Shown piece after piece: positions 47,371 through 56,447 of a stretch of DNA of 64,000 nucleotides; within the stretch, counting starts at the first letter, position 1; the number at the start of each line of letters is the position of its first letter. The translations under genes and the position numbers were made by a program. The notes under the pieces are model-generated. The model was given only the letters and a program-made list of their open reading frames with translations, had not been told where the DNA came from and did not search any database. This DNA comes from UBA11612 sp963662375 (GTDB taxonomy: Bacteria; Pseudomonadota; Alphaproteobacteria; Rhodospirillales; Rhodospirillaceae), in contig CAXXRP010000002.1 of NCBI GenBank assembly GCA_963662375.2, positions 1 through 64,000 of the forward strand, in the 5' to 3' direction.

Positions 47371-47431
47371 CACCAGGTTCTGGTATCCGGTAGGTTGTTC
47401 CGCCGACTTTCAGCGTATTAAGAGTAGACAT
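47267..47431 (-). CDS. Possible small gene antisense to copy 2 of the paralogue pair
   Basis: From the ATG at 47431, preceded by GAGGTGAGAAT, a 54-residue frame runs leftward and overlaps the 3' half of the plus-strand gene by about 100 bp. The first 20 residues (MSTLNTLKVGGTTYRIPEPG) look like a genuine start, but the rest is Arg/Leu-rich and may simply be the antisense reading of the other gene. Weakly supported. Confidence 0.25.
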   Translation of the reverse strand: MSTLNTLKVGGTTYRIPEPGAKPPGLAQELIAVLRGRLSRLFEKRRTYARIPLP

Positions 47432-47532
47432 ATTCTCACCTCTAAGGTTGTTGTAATTACGCTCTGTCAAGCTTCCTTTGTAAGCCCCATGGTTTTAAGT
47501 ATGTAAGCTCCTAATTTAAGAAGGGGGAAGGA

Positions 47533-47894
47533 CTAGGCAGCCTTTTTGGTGGACTTCATCGGCGTTACGACTGGGAAATTGATGTTTTCGCTCACAGGCG
47601 CCGTTACGTCCTTAACGATCGAGGTCGTGAGATCGGAGATCTTCTTGCTCTCGCTTACCAGCGCCTCGAAGGAGTCCTGGGCCAACTTCATCTGCAGTTG
47701 GGCGAACTCAATCGGCGTCTTTACAGAATATAACTTTTTGCTGGCGGCGACTACGTCTTCGATGATTTGCTTGAGTAGTTGACAAGGTGCTTGGTGAGTT
47801 TTTGAACGCCTTCAGCGGCAGCAGTGTTGCTCTTCACCAACGTATCAAATGTGCTTTGGTTGAAACCGACAATGTCAGTATATGCGACAGTCAT
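47533..47894 (-). pseudogene. Frameshifted phasin-family gene
   Basis: Phasins coat polyhydroxyalkanoate granules. From the ATG at 47894 the frame gives TDIVGFNQSTFDTLVKSNTA and AAEGVQKLTKHLVNYS, then runs into a stop at about 47751. The helical continuation is in another frame: KQIIEDVVAASKKLYSVKTP, IEFAQLQMKLAQDSFEALV and SESKKISDLTTSIVKDV, ending KSTKKAA at the TAG at 47533-47535. Joined by one shift near 47765 this gives a typical phasin_2 protein of about 120 residues. It is either disabled or affected by a base error. No PHA synthase gene is in the window. Confidence 0.82.
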
Positions 47895-48072
47895 AAATTC
47901 AATTCCTTGTGTTTGCGTTGCTTGACGGTTTCGCTCTCCGAAAATAGCGGCTGTTAAACAAGCCACGCGACTGTTTGTAATCTCGTAGTGCATCGCAATA
48001 TTAAATACTGCGCTACAAAACATTTTGTGCACTGCCGTGATTGTGCATTAACTTATTGACATTAAAGACGTT

Positions 48073-50748
48073 TTAGGACGGTACCGCCGACAAAAATGCT
48101 TCGATCGCGGCCAAAGCTTGACCGGCCTTGGCTCCATCAGGGCCCCCGGCCTGGGCCATGTCGGGGCGTCCGCCGCCACCATTTCCGCCCACCACGGCCG
48201 CACCGGTTTTCACCAAATCTACGGCATTGAGATGCTTGGTGAGATCGTCTGTTACGGCCACCACCAGAGACGCCTTACCGTCCGCCACGGTGACCAGCGC
48301 AACGACGCCCGATCCCAGCTGCTTTTTCATCGCGTCAGCCATACTCTTTAAGTCTTTGGCCGGAACGTCATCCAGTAAACGTCCCGTATAGGCAACGCCG
48401 TTGACATTTTTGGACGTTTGCACCACCGCAACGCCGCCACCACCCTGCCCGCCCATAACCAGTTTCTTACGAAGCTCGGCCACTTCGCGTTCCGACTTGC
48501 GTCGGTCCTCCACAAGTGCGGCAATCCGTGCCGGCAGTTCTGCCGGCGGCACCCGCAGCGCGCCGGCGGCGTCCTTCAGCATACGTTCCTCGTTAGCCAC
48601 CCAAGCCTCGGCCGCCGCACCGGTCACCGCCTCAATCCGGCGAACCCCCGCCGCTACTGCTGATTCGCCGGTGATTTTGAACAAACCAATGTCACCGGTC
48701 CGGCTTACATGGGTTCCGCCGCATAGCTCGACGGAAAACGGATTTAGCTCGGTACCGGCAATAGTTCCCATCGACACAACGCGAACTTCATCGCCGTATT
48801 TCTCGCCAAATAACGCCATGGCGCCGGCCTTGACCGCAAAGTCCGAATCCATAAGGCGCGTAGTCACAACCTCGTTAGCGCGGATTTCCGCGTTCACCTG
48901 GATTTCGACAGCACCAATGTCATCGGCCGTCAGAGGTTTGTTGTGGCTGATATCGAATCTCAAGTGGTCCGGCGCAACGAGCGAGCCTTTCTGCGACACA
49001 TGCTCGCCGAGAACGCGGCGCAGCGCGGCGTGAAGCAGGTGTGTCGCCGAGTGATGGCCGCGCACAGAGGAGCGGCGTGCATTGTCCACCTTGAACAAGA
49101 CCTCGTCACCGACTTTTACCACGCCTTTGGTTACTGTTCCGATGTGCACATGGAGATCGTCGAGCTTCTTCTGAGTGCCCGAGACCGTGACCTCGACTTT
49201 ACCGCCGACCGCAAGAATAATGCCGGTATCGCCCACCTGCCCACCGGACTCGCCGTAAAACGGCGTCTGATTGGCGATAAGAGCGATGTTCTGGCCTTGC
49301 TTAGCGTCCTGAACCGGCGCTCCGTCGACCACCAGGGCCACAACCCGGCCTTCTGCTGACTCCGCCGAATAGCCTAAAAATTCGCTGGCGCCCACCTGGT
49401 CGCGAAGTTCAAACCAAACCTTTTCGGTCGCTGCTTCACCGGAGCCCTGCCAAGCTTTACGGGCCTCAGCCCGCTGGCAATCCATGGCTTTATTGAAGCC
49501 GCTGACGTCTACGCCAATTCCGCGGGCGCGTAGGGCTTCCTGCGTCAGATCCAGCGGAAACCCATATGTATCGTACAGCTTAAAGGCAACCTCGCCGGGC
49601 AGTTGGCCCCCGTTCGCAACGAACTTGGTTTCTTCGTCAAGCAACTTGAGTCCGCGCTCCAACATGGACTTAAAACGCGTTTCCTCCAGTAACAGTGTCT
49701 CGGTGATGAGCATCTGCGCTCGTTCCAGTTCGATGTAATGCGCTCCCATCTGCGCCAACAGCGACGGCACCAACCGATGCAGCACCGGAACAGTACAACC
49801 CATAAGATGAGCATGACGCATGGCGCGGCGCATGATCCGCCGCAGTACGTAGCCTCGGCCTTCGTTGGACGGGAGCACGCCGTCAGCGATAAGAAAGCCG
49901 GCCGCGCGCAAGTGATCGGCAATAACCCGGTGGGAAGCCTTGTGCGGTCCGTTGGGGTCGGTGTTCGCGGCGTGCGAGATGGCTGAAATCAACTCACGGA
50001 ACAAATCGATGTCATAATTATCGTGCACGCCCTGAAGAACAGCGGAAAGACGCTCCAGTCCCATGCCCGTATCGACCGACGGTTTCGGGAGCTCGACGCG
50101 GTCGGATGAAGAGATTTGCTCGAACTGCATGAAAACGAGATTCCAAATCTCGACGAAGCGGTCGCCGTCCTCGTCGGTGCTACCGGGTGGGCCGCCGGGG
50201 ATGCCCTCACCGTGGTCGAAAAATATTTCTGTGCACGGCCCACAGGGTCCGGTATCGCCCATGGCCCAAAAATTGTCGGACGTGGGAATGCGCAAAATTT
50301 TAGATTCCGGCAAGCCGGCGATTTTGGCCCATAAATCCGCCGCCTCCTCATCGGATGAATGCACCGTCACCAGAAGTCGGTCCCTGGCCAGTCCGAATTC
50401 TTTGGTAAGCAGCTCCCAGGCATAAGCAATCGCCTCTTCTTTAAAATAATCACCGAATGAGAAATTGCCGAGCATTTCGAAAAAGGTATGGTGGCGAGCA
50501 GTATAGCCGACGTTGTCCAGGTCATTATGCTTCCCTCCGGCACGCACGCACTTCTGCGAAGACGCGGCGCGTGTATAGGACCGCGTCTCATTGCCGGTAA
50601 AAACATTCTTGAACTGCACCATCCCGGAATTGGTGAACATCAACGACGGGTCATTGCGCGGCACCAATGGGCTGGAGGCAACCACCTCGTGGGCGTTTCC
50701 CGAAAAGTAGTTTAGGAACGCAGCTCTGATCTCTTTAGTGGTGGCCAT
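48073..50748 (-). CDS. alaS: Alanyl-tRNA synthetase
   Basis: AlaS charges tRNA-Ala and edits mischarged serine or glycine. The 891-residue protein has the class II catalytic core at the N-terminus (motif 2 region SSQKCVRAGGKHNDLDNVGY, then EMLGNFSFGDYFKEEAI), the motif 3 segment (GMGLERLSAVLQG), a helical tRNA-recognition domain, the editing domain with the zinc ligands HSATHLLH (about 566-573) and CGGTH (about 667-671), and the C-Ala domain with a Gly-rich end (VGGNGGGGRPDMAQAGG). Complete. It lies downstream of recA on the same strand, a linkage common in proteobacteria. Confidence 0.98.
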   Translation of the reverse strand: MATTKEIRAAFLNYFSGNAHEVVASSPLVPRNDPSLMFTNSGMVQFKNVFTGNETRSYTRAASSQKCVRAGGKHNDLDNVGYTARHHTFFEMLGNFSFGDYFKEEAIAYAWELLTKEFGLARDRLLVTVHSSDEEAADLWAKIAGLPESKILRIPTSDNFWAMGDTGPCGPCTEIFFDHGEGIPGGPPGSTDEDGDRFVEIWNLVFMQFEQISSSDRVELPKPSVDTGMGLERLSAVLQGVHDNYDIDLFRELISAISHAANTDPNGPHKASHRVIADHLRAAGFLIADGVLPSNEGRGYVLRRIMRRAMRHAHLMGCTVPVLHRLVPSLLAQMGAHYIELERAQMLITETLLLEETRFKSMLERGLKLLDEETKFVANGGQLPGEVAFKLYDTYGFPLDLTQEALRARGIGVDVSGFNKAMDCQRAEARKAWQGSGEAATEKVWFELRDQVGASEFLGYSAESAEGRVVALVVDGAPVQDAKQGQNIALIANQTPFYGESGGQVGDTGIILAVGGKVEVTVSGTQKKLDDLHVHIGTVTKGVVKVGDEVLFKVDNARRSSVRGHHSATHLLHAALRRVLGEHVSQKGSLVAPDHLRFDISHNKPLTADDIGAVEIQVNAEIRANEVVTTRLMDSDFAVKAGAMALFGEKYGDEVRVVSMGTIAGTELNPFSVELCGGTHVSRTGDIGLFKITGESAVAAGVRRIEAVTGAAAEAWVANEERMLKDAAGALRVPPAELPARIAALVEDRRKSEREVAELRKKLVMGGQGGGGVAVVQTSKNVNGVAYTGRLLDDVPAKDLKSMADAMKKQLGSGVVALVTVADGKASLVVAVTDDLTKHLNAVDLVKTGAAVVGGNGGGGRPDMAQAGGPDGAKAGQALAAIEAFLSAVPS

Positions 50749-50921
50749 ACGATGACATGTGCTTTTCGATCTGGGCGTTCAATCCCTTTACTGGGGCCGC
50801 TTTGTAGCCTGGGCGGTGTGGAAGTGTCCAGAAAGCCTCCCCATCCTCACATGAGGGCGCTCGTGGGGATATGTTGGAATCTGGGAGTCCTGCTGCAAGG
50901 CACATCTCCAAAGGAAGACGC

Positions 50922-50952
50922 CAAAAAAACGGGGTTCCATAAGGAACCCCGT
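50922..50952 (-). terminator. Rho-independent terminator of recA
   Basis: ACGGGGTTCC, loop ATAA, GGAACCCCGT form a perfect 10 bp stem, and on the minus strand it is followed by a run of seven T. It lies 31 bp after the recA stop. Confidence 0.93.
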
Positions 50953-50982
50953 AAGATCGGTGTGCCAGGGGATAGCCGGCCT

Positions 50983-52068
50983 TTAGTCCTCGGCCGGTAC
51001 GTCAGCCGGGGCACCCTCGCCTGGTGTTGTCGTCATGGCTTCGGCCAGAAAGCCAGCATTTACGCGGATTTTGGTTTCAATTTCAGTCGCCACATCGGGA
51101 TGGGCACGAAGGAACTGCTTGGCGTTCTCGCGGCCTTGGCCGATGCGCTCAGCATTATAAGAGTACCATGAGCCGGATTTCTCCACCAAGCCGGCCTTAA
51201 CGCCCAGGTCCAAAAGCTCTCCGGTTTTAGACACGCCTTCACCGTACATGATGTCGAATTCCACGACCTTGAACGGCGGCGCCACTTTGTTCTTTACCAC
51301 CTTCACACGTGTCAGGTTACCGACAACCTCGTCCTTATCCTTGATTTGGCCGATACGTCGAATATCCAAGCGAACCGACGCATAGAATTTTAGCGCGTTG
51401 CCGCCAGTGGTAGTTTCCGGATTGCCGAACACCACGCCAATCTTCATACGGATTTGGTTGATGAAAATGATCAGTGTGTTGGAACGAGACACAGATGCGG
51501 TGAGCTTACGTAAGGCTTGGCTCATAAGACGCGCCTGCAAACCCATATGCGAATCGCCCATCTCGCCTTCCAGTTCGGCCCGCGGCGTCAGCGCAGCGAC
51601 GGAGTCCACCACCAACACATCCACGGCCCCAGAGCGCACCAACGTGTCGGCGATTTCCAACGCCTGCTCGCCGGCGTCAGGCTGGGAAATGAGGAGTTCG
51701 CCAAGTTGGACACCCAGCTTACGTGCATAGCCTGGATCGAGAGCGTGCTCGGCATCGACAAACGCGCATGTACCACCCTTCTTCTGCGCCTCGGCCACCA
51801 CATGCAGCGCCAGCGTCGTCTTGCCGGAACTCTCAGGTCCATAAATTTCAACAATGCGGCCTTTGGGTAACCCTCCGATGCCCAGTGCTAGGTCGAGGCC
51901 TAGCGAGCCGGTGGAAATAGCCGGCAGGTCCGCCACGGCGTCGGTTTGGCCGAGACGCATGATGGAGCCCTTGCCGAAAGAGCGCTCGATCTGGGTCAGC
52001 GCGGCATCAAGGGCCTTGGTCTTGTCCATGTTATTTTTTCCCACGAGGCGAAGAGTTGATTCAGCCAT
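50983..52068 (-). CDS. recA: Recombinase RecA
   Basis: RecA drives homologous recombination and SOS induction. The 361-residue protein shows the N-terminal polymerisation helix (KALDAALTQIERSFGKGSIM), Walker A GPESSGKTTLALH (about 79-91), Walker B VLVVDSVAALTPRAELEGE (about 152-170), loop L1 MGLQARLMSQALRKL, loop L2 INQIRMKIGVVFGNPETTTG and the C-terminal domain with an acidic tail. The ATG at 52068 lies after a GGAG motif; an internal ATG at MDKTKA is an alternative. An SOS box lies about 100 bp upstream and a strong terminator follows. Confidence 0.98.
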   Translation of the reverse strand: MAESTLRLVGKNNMDKTKALDAALTQIERSFGKGSIMRLGQTDAVADLPAISTGSLGLDLALGIGGLPKGRIVEIYGPESSGKTTLALHVVAEAQKKGGTCAFVDAEHALDPGYARKLGVQLGELLISQPDAGEQALEIADTLVRSGAVDVLVVDSVAALTPRAELEGEMGDSHMGLQARLMSQALRKLTASVSRSNTLIIFINQIRMKIGVVFGNPETTTGGNALKFYASVRLDIRRIGQIKDKDEVVGNLTRVKVVKNKVAPPFKVVEFDIMYGEGVSKTGELLDLGVKAGLVEKSGSWYSYNAERIGQGRENAKQFLRAHPDVATEIETKIRVNAGFLAEAMTTTPGEGAPADVPAED

Positions 52069-52167
52069 GGCAGGCTCCTGTTGTTATGCAGAAAAACACG
52101 GACGTTCAACGTGGCGTCCCATAGGCTAAAATGTACCTATTTTGTTCCCAAAGACAAGCGTAATTTA

Positions 52168-52182
52168 GAACAAAAAAGGAAC
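52168..52182. promoter_or_regulatory. LexA (SOS) box upstream of recA
   Basis: GAAC, seven bases, GAAC is the alphaproteobacterial SOS box consensus. It lies 100 bp upstream of the recA start, where a LexA operator is expected. Binding is inferred from consensus only. Confidence 0.8.
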
Positions 52183-52323
52183 TTACTTTTTATTATTTTA
52201 TAACATATAGTTACGATGTATTTCACGCACTCGCCAGCCAAAAAGGCTGTGCAGCGCTGCATATGCGTTATGTGCGATTTCGGTTTGACTCGCCCAACGA
52301 TTTTGGAACCCCCTCAAAGGGCC

Positions 52324-54819
52324 CTACTCCGTCAGCACTTTTTTCACCTTGCTAGCCAATTGGCCGAGAGAGAAGGGTTTAGGCAGGAAGTGGAAGTCGG
52401 CGGTATCCACAATATCGCCGCGGGCGACTTCTTCCGAATAACCCGAGATAACGATGATGCGGATTTCCGGGCGTTCCACCCGGATGAGGCGCGCCAGGGT
52501 GCCACCGTCCATGCCGGGCATCATCATGTCGGTAATCATCAGATCGACACCCGAGATATCGCGCAAAATGTCGAGCGCCTGCTCGCCGGTGCGCGCCTGC
52601 AGCACCTTGTAGCCCTTGTTCTTCAGGGCGCGGGCAGCGAATACACGCACGGCGTCCTCGTCCTCGACCAGCAACACCGTGCCGCTTCCGCCCAGATCGG
52701 CGCTGGCCAATTCCGCTTCCTCATCACGCTCAATGTTTTTCTCGGCTATCGGGCGCGCGGGTGCGGCGGCCCCGGCTTGACCCACCACTGTTTCAGTATC
52801 CTCAGCCTCGGCATTAACGCGCGGCAAGTAGATGTTGAAAATTGATCCGGTGTCCGGCGCAGAGTCCACCACGATAAATCCACCGGTCTGACGAACAATG
52901 CCGTAGACGGTGGCCAACCCTAGCCCGGTCCCAGCGCCGGGAATTTCCTGCTTGGTCGAGAAGAACGGTTCGAAAATGCGCCCCAGGTTTTCCGGCGCGA
53001 TACCCTTGCCGGTGTCGGAGACAGCGACGCGCAAGTAACGTCCCGGCGGTGCTTGTTCGGCACCCACCTGAGTAGGTTGGTCGAACACCTCGGCACCCGT
53101 GGTGATCGTCAGGGTGCCGCCGCCGGGCATGGCGTCGCGGGCATTGACCGCCAGATTGATAACCATCTGATCGAACTGCCCCGGGTCCACGCGCACCAAA
53201 CCCAACTCGCGCCCATGGATCAACTTGAACTCTATGGCCTCGCCGATCAAACGGGTCAGCAGATGCGAGAGCTCCATCAAGGCGTCGGTAACATTCATCT
53301 CTCTGGGCTGCAGTGGCTGTTTACGTGAGAACGCCAGAAGCTGACGCACGAGATTGGCGGCGCGGTTGGAATTCTGTTTTATCTGCATGATATCTGCGAA
53401 TGACGGGTCGCCGGCCGCGTGGCGCTGAAGGAGTAGATCGCAAAACCCGATCATGGCAGTAAGCAGGTTATTAAAGTCGTGCGCTACGCCGCCGGCCAAC
53501 TGACCCATGGCTTGCATCTTCTGCGCCTGAGCAAATTGAGCCTCCAGGCTCTTTTGTTCCGTCACATCGATGAAATGTGCGGCCACCCCTTCAATGTCCT
53601 CAGCGCCTAAGCCCGGTACCGAGAGAGGGCTAATAAATACCGACGTTTGGGCGATGCCGGTGCCCTCCACGCGAACATCCAGATGAGCGCCGTCGCTGCC
53701 GCCGGATAACACACGCTCGAGCTCTGCTCCGAAGATGCGGCGATCGTCGTCCACCAATCTTTCGGTCAAATTTACACCGATGAGGGCGGCCCTCGACTGG
53801 CCGGACAATGTTTCAAAAGCATGGTTACAGTCCACCACCATACCTTCCGGATCGGTGATGGCGATCGCCATGGGCGCAGCATCGAACAAGGCCCGGAACC
53901 GTTCATAGGCTATCCGCCCGGGCACAGCGTTTGGCGCGCGATGCATGCCGTCGCGCACCACCAGGGTCCGGGTGCGCGTCACACCGGCATCGTCAAAAGT
54001 GGACTGGAGGACTAAGGCAGGAATGAGTTCACCGGTGCGGGTCCTAAACTGTACCTCGCCCTGCCATTCTCCGTCCGGTTGCGGCTGGTTGGACCCGGCC
54101 ACTACATCGTTGAGCGTCAATCCGTTTAAATCCTCGGTGTCGTACCCGAGCCAGGCGGCAAAGCGTTGGTTTGCGAACCAGAATGTCCCGTCCACGTCCA
54201 CGGAGTACAGCCCCGTCGGTAGAAAGTAGAGAAAGTCGGCGAGATCCTGGCGCTCCTGAGCGAGGATATCGTTAATGGTTCGCCGTGCGGTGACGTCTTC
54301 AGAGCTCCACAGGAGGAGTCCTTCACCAACATCAACGGGTCGGACCGAGATTAACGACCAATCGGGCTCGCCGCCCTCTGTCACGACCGGTATTTCGGCT
54401 CGTGCGGCCAGGCCCGTGGCCGCGGCTTGACGCAAACGCCCGATGGCATCGTCCTCATCTAGGTCGGTCGCCGTTTGGGCACTGAGGAATTCCAATGGCG
54501 TGGCGGTGCCTAACCAGTCTCTACCGCGGTTGTTGCTGTAGACGACCTTACCCGTACCATCGGTGACGACTTGCGCCCCCTCGGCGGAGTCCAACAACCG
54601 CCCGAGCACGGGTAGTAGTTCACCAGACCATAACGCGGCCCGGAGTGCATGCCATGCACAGCCTGCGGCGGTCGCGGCGGCGAGTGCGGCAACCACCGCA
54701 AATCCGACGCGCACGGGCCCGCCCGTCATATCCATAGGCATGAGCATGGAGAATAAAAAAAGTGCAGCACATGAGGCAGAAAGCCACGCGGCTGCGGTCA
54801 AGGCGGTTTTAGCTTGCAA
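52324..54819 (-). CDS. cckA: Hybrid histidine kinase CckA
   Basis: CckA starts the CckA-ChpT-CtrA phosphorelay that controls cell cycle, motility and other traits in alphaproteobacteria. The 831-residue protein has two N-terminal membrane helices (about 8-28 and 38-62), three PAS-like segments (from about 80, 195 and 310), the H-box GQLAGGVAHDFNNLL (His near residue 450), the ATPase domain (NLAVNARDAMPGGG, DTGKGIAPENLGRIFEP and GAGTGLGLATVYGIV) and a C-terminal receiver with the phospho-Asp in LMITDMMMPGMDGG (near 765). Position between recA and flagellar rod genes is the usual one. The gene is intact although the adjacent flagellar genes are not. Confidence 0.96.
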   Translation of the reverse strand: MQAKTALTAAAWLSASCAALFLFSMLMPMDMTGGPVRVGFAVVAALAAATAAGCAWHALRAALWSGELLPVLGRLLDSAEGAQVVTDGTGKVVYSNNRGRDWLGTATPLEFLSAQTATDLDEDDAIGRLRQAAATGLAARAEIPVVTEGGEPDWSLISVRPVDVGEGLLLWSSEDVTARRTINDILAQERQDLADFLYFLPTGLYSVDVDGTFWFANQRFAAWLGYDTEDLNGLTLNDVVAGSNQPQPDGEWQGEVQFRTRTGELIPALVLQSTFDDAGVTRTRTLVVRDGMHRAPNAVPGRIAYERFRALFDAAPMAIAITDPEGMVVDCNHAFETLSGQSRAALIGVNLTERLVDDDRRIFGAELERVLSGGSDGAHLDVRVEGTGIAQTSVFISPLSVPGLGAEDIEGVAAHFIDVTEQKSLEAQFAQAQKMQAMGQLAGGVAHDFNNLLTAMIGFCDLLLQRHAAGDPSFADIMQIKQNSNRAANLVRQLLAFSRKQPLQPREMNVTDALMELSHLLTRLIGEAIEFKLIHGRELGLVRVDPGQFDQMVINLAVNARDAMPGGGTLTITTGAEVFDQPTQVGAEQAPPGRYLRVAVSDTGKGIAPENLGRIFEPFFSTKQEIPGAGTGLGLATVYGIVRQTGGFIVVDSAPDTGSIFNIYLPRVNAEAEDTETVVGQAGAAAPARPIAEKNIERDEEAELASADLGGSGTVLLVEDEDAVRVFAARALKNKGYKVLQARTGEQALDILRDISGVDLMITDMMMPGMDGGTLARLIRVERPEIRIIVISGYSEEVARGDIVDTADFHFLPKPFSLGQLASKVKKVLTE

Positions 54820-54869
54820 GCTTACCCTTCAGTTGCATCAGGCAACTGATCACTTCGGCAACCTCTGAA

Positions 54870-55190
54870 CTAGATCGGCATGCGCAGAATGTCTTGGCAC
54901 GCCGTTAGTACCTTGTCGCGAACCGCGATGACGGTTTCCAATGTATGTTCGGCATTGGCCACGGCCGTCACGACACCCTTCAGATCCGCTTCACAGGCGA
55001 TTTGTTTCAAGGTAAATTATTCCGCCGCCCGGCCCGTTTGCACAGCACCCTTCAGCGAATCTGTCACCATATTCACAACGGAATTGTCACCCGATGCCGG
55101 CGCAGCACCCGTTCCATTGGTGATGGCGCTCTCCACCGTGCTCGCGGCTTGGCGATACGCGTTGACCGCAGTTTCAAAATCTATGGCCAT
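54870..55190 (-). pseudogene. fliE: fliE with an internal stop codon
   Basis: FliE links the flagellar MS ring to the rod. From the ATG at 55190 the frame reads AIDFETAVNAYRQAAST, then on to VQTGRAAE and a TAA at 55017-55019. In the same frame the conserved C-terminal half follows: FTLKQIACEADLKGVVTAVA, NAEHTLETVIAVRDKVLTAC and QDILRMPI, with a TAG at 54870-54872. The total would be 106 residues, normal for FliE. A single CAA-to-TAA change explains the stop. Without the C-terminal half, which is the rod-contacting part, the product should not work. Confidence 0.88.
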
Positions 55191-55265
55191 TGTCCTGTCC
55201 TCGGGCACTCCACCCTATCAAAAAACCAGCGCACGTGCCCCGCTGCGTGTACGTCGGTCACCATT

Positions 55266-55829
55266 CTACTTTAACAACTCCAGCGTCTTGGCCATCATGT
55301 GCCGTGACGTATTGATCACATTCATATTCGCTTCATAGGAGCGCTGCGCTGCGCGCGTTTCCATCATTTCGATGAGAGGATTCACATCCGGCTGAAGTAC
55401 GTATCCGTTCTCGTCGGCTGCTGGATGCGTGGGATCATATTTGGAGTCCAATTCGCCGCGGTCACTATAGATTCGCTTGACCTTGACCATGTCGGCCTCA
55501 AGTTCCCGGGCCAGGGCGTTACGGAACGTCACCACTTTGCGGAGGTATGGATCGCCGCTGGCAAACCCCGACGTAGAATCCGCGTTCGCAATATTCTCGG
55601 CGATCACACGCAGGCGCGTTGCCTGTGCCTTCGTGCCAGCCGCCGCCACCTTTACCGACGCCGTATCGCGCATAAGGACGCTCTTGAAATCAGGTTCCTT
55701 AACGTCACGCGCCTGATAGCCAAGCGTGTCCGCGTTGGCGATGTTCTGTGACAAGACCTGCTGGCGCTGCGCCACCCAGTCCATCTGTGTCATCGCCATC
55801 TTAAACAGCGTGAGATCCCCGAGATCCAT
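55266..55829 (-). CDS. FlgB-FlgC chimera (rod protein fusion by internal deletion)
   Basis: The 187-residue frame begins as FlgB (MDLGDLTLFKMAMTQMDWVA, then QRQQVLSQNIANADTLGYQA to about residue 55) and continues as FlgC (VKVAAAGTKAQATRLRVIAE, NIANADST, GDPYLRKVVTFRNALARELE, and the C-terminal MMETRAAQRSYEANMNVIN). Normal FlgB and FlgC are separate proteins of about 130-140 residues each. Here the second half of FlgB and the first residues of FlgC are missing and the rest is joined in frame, leaving two rod-type NIANAD motifs in one polypeptide. A deletion of roughly 300 bp would do this. Next to it is the broken fliE in the usual order. A working rod is unlikely. Confidence 0.88.
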   Translation of the reverse strand: MDLGDLTLFKMAMTQMDWVAQRQQVLSQNIANADTLGYQARDVKEPDFKSVLMRDTASVKVAAAGTKAQATRLRVIAENIANADSTSGFASGDPYLRKVVTFRNALARELEADMVKVKRIYSDRGELDSKYDPTHPAADENGYVLQPDVNPLIEMMETRAAQRSYEANMNVINTSRHMMAKTLELLK

Positions 55830-56105
55830 AAGTCGGTCCCTTTGCCGCGTTCCATGTGACCAAGTTGGCAGCCGGCCTTATGGGCAAAATTGACTTACGA
55901 ACCTTAAGAATCAGTGAATCATCGCTAACGCGCCTAATTCGCTGTTTTATGCGCGATAGGGCAGACTTTCCAGGGGCCACTTAAGTCTTTCTTAAACGCT
56001 TTGCGGCAATTCTTTTCTAGCCGGGCGCATACCTGTTACCGCCCCGCCACATGCAAATAAATACCCGTTTAACGAGGACAATTTTAAAATAATCCAAGAA
56101 AAGTA

Positions 56106-56447
56106 GTGCCTCAAGATCGCGATAAAGGCCAAACACAAACGCCAGCGAGCACTTCAGTCCCGAAGACGGTAGCCGTGGCGTTGGAGGTGCAAGACGGTAG
56201 AACCCCAGCGAAAATCACCGCGTCGGGCCGTGGGCTTTTGGCCGAACAAATCCTGCAGGTGGCCTTCGCAAACGGCGTCAAAGTCCGTGAAGACGCCGAC
56301 CTCGTTCAAATTCTCTCAGCCGTCGGCGTGGACAGCAATATTCCCACCGAAGCCTTCGCTGCGGTTGCCGAAGTCCTGAGCTACGTCTACCGCGCCAACG
56401 GGCAAGTCCCGCCACCGGACTTCGCCGAACTCGGGAGTGCGTCATGA
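56106..56447 (+). CDS. FlhB C-terminal domain-like protein (FlhX type)
   Basis: A 113-residue soluble protein that corresponds to the cytoplasmic domain of the flagellar export switch protein FlhB: VAVALEVQDGRTPAKITASG, then RGLLAEQILQVAFANGVKVR, EDADLVQILSAVGVDSNIP and FAAVAEVLSYVYRAN. The NPTH autocleavage motif is absent, as in stand-alone FlhX proteins. The start is a GTG at 56106. The stop overlaps the next ATG (ATGA). This gene is intact although neighbouring flagellar genes are broken. The proposed role is support of export specificity; without the export apparatus it may have no job. Confidence 0.88.
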   Translation: MPQDRDKGQTQTPASTSVPKTVAVALEVQDGRTPAKITASGRGLLAEQILQVAFANGVKVREDADLVQILSAVGVDSNIPTEAFAAVAEVLSYVYRANGQVPPPDFAELGSAS

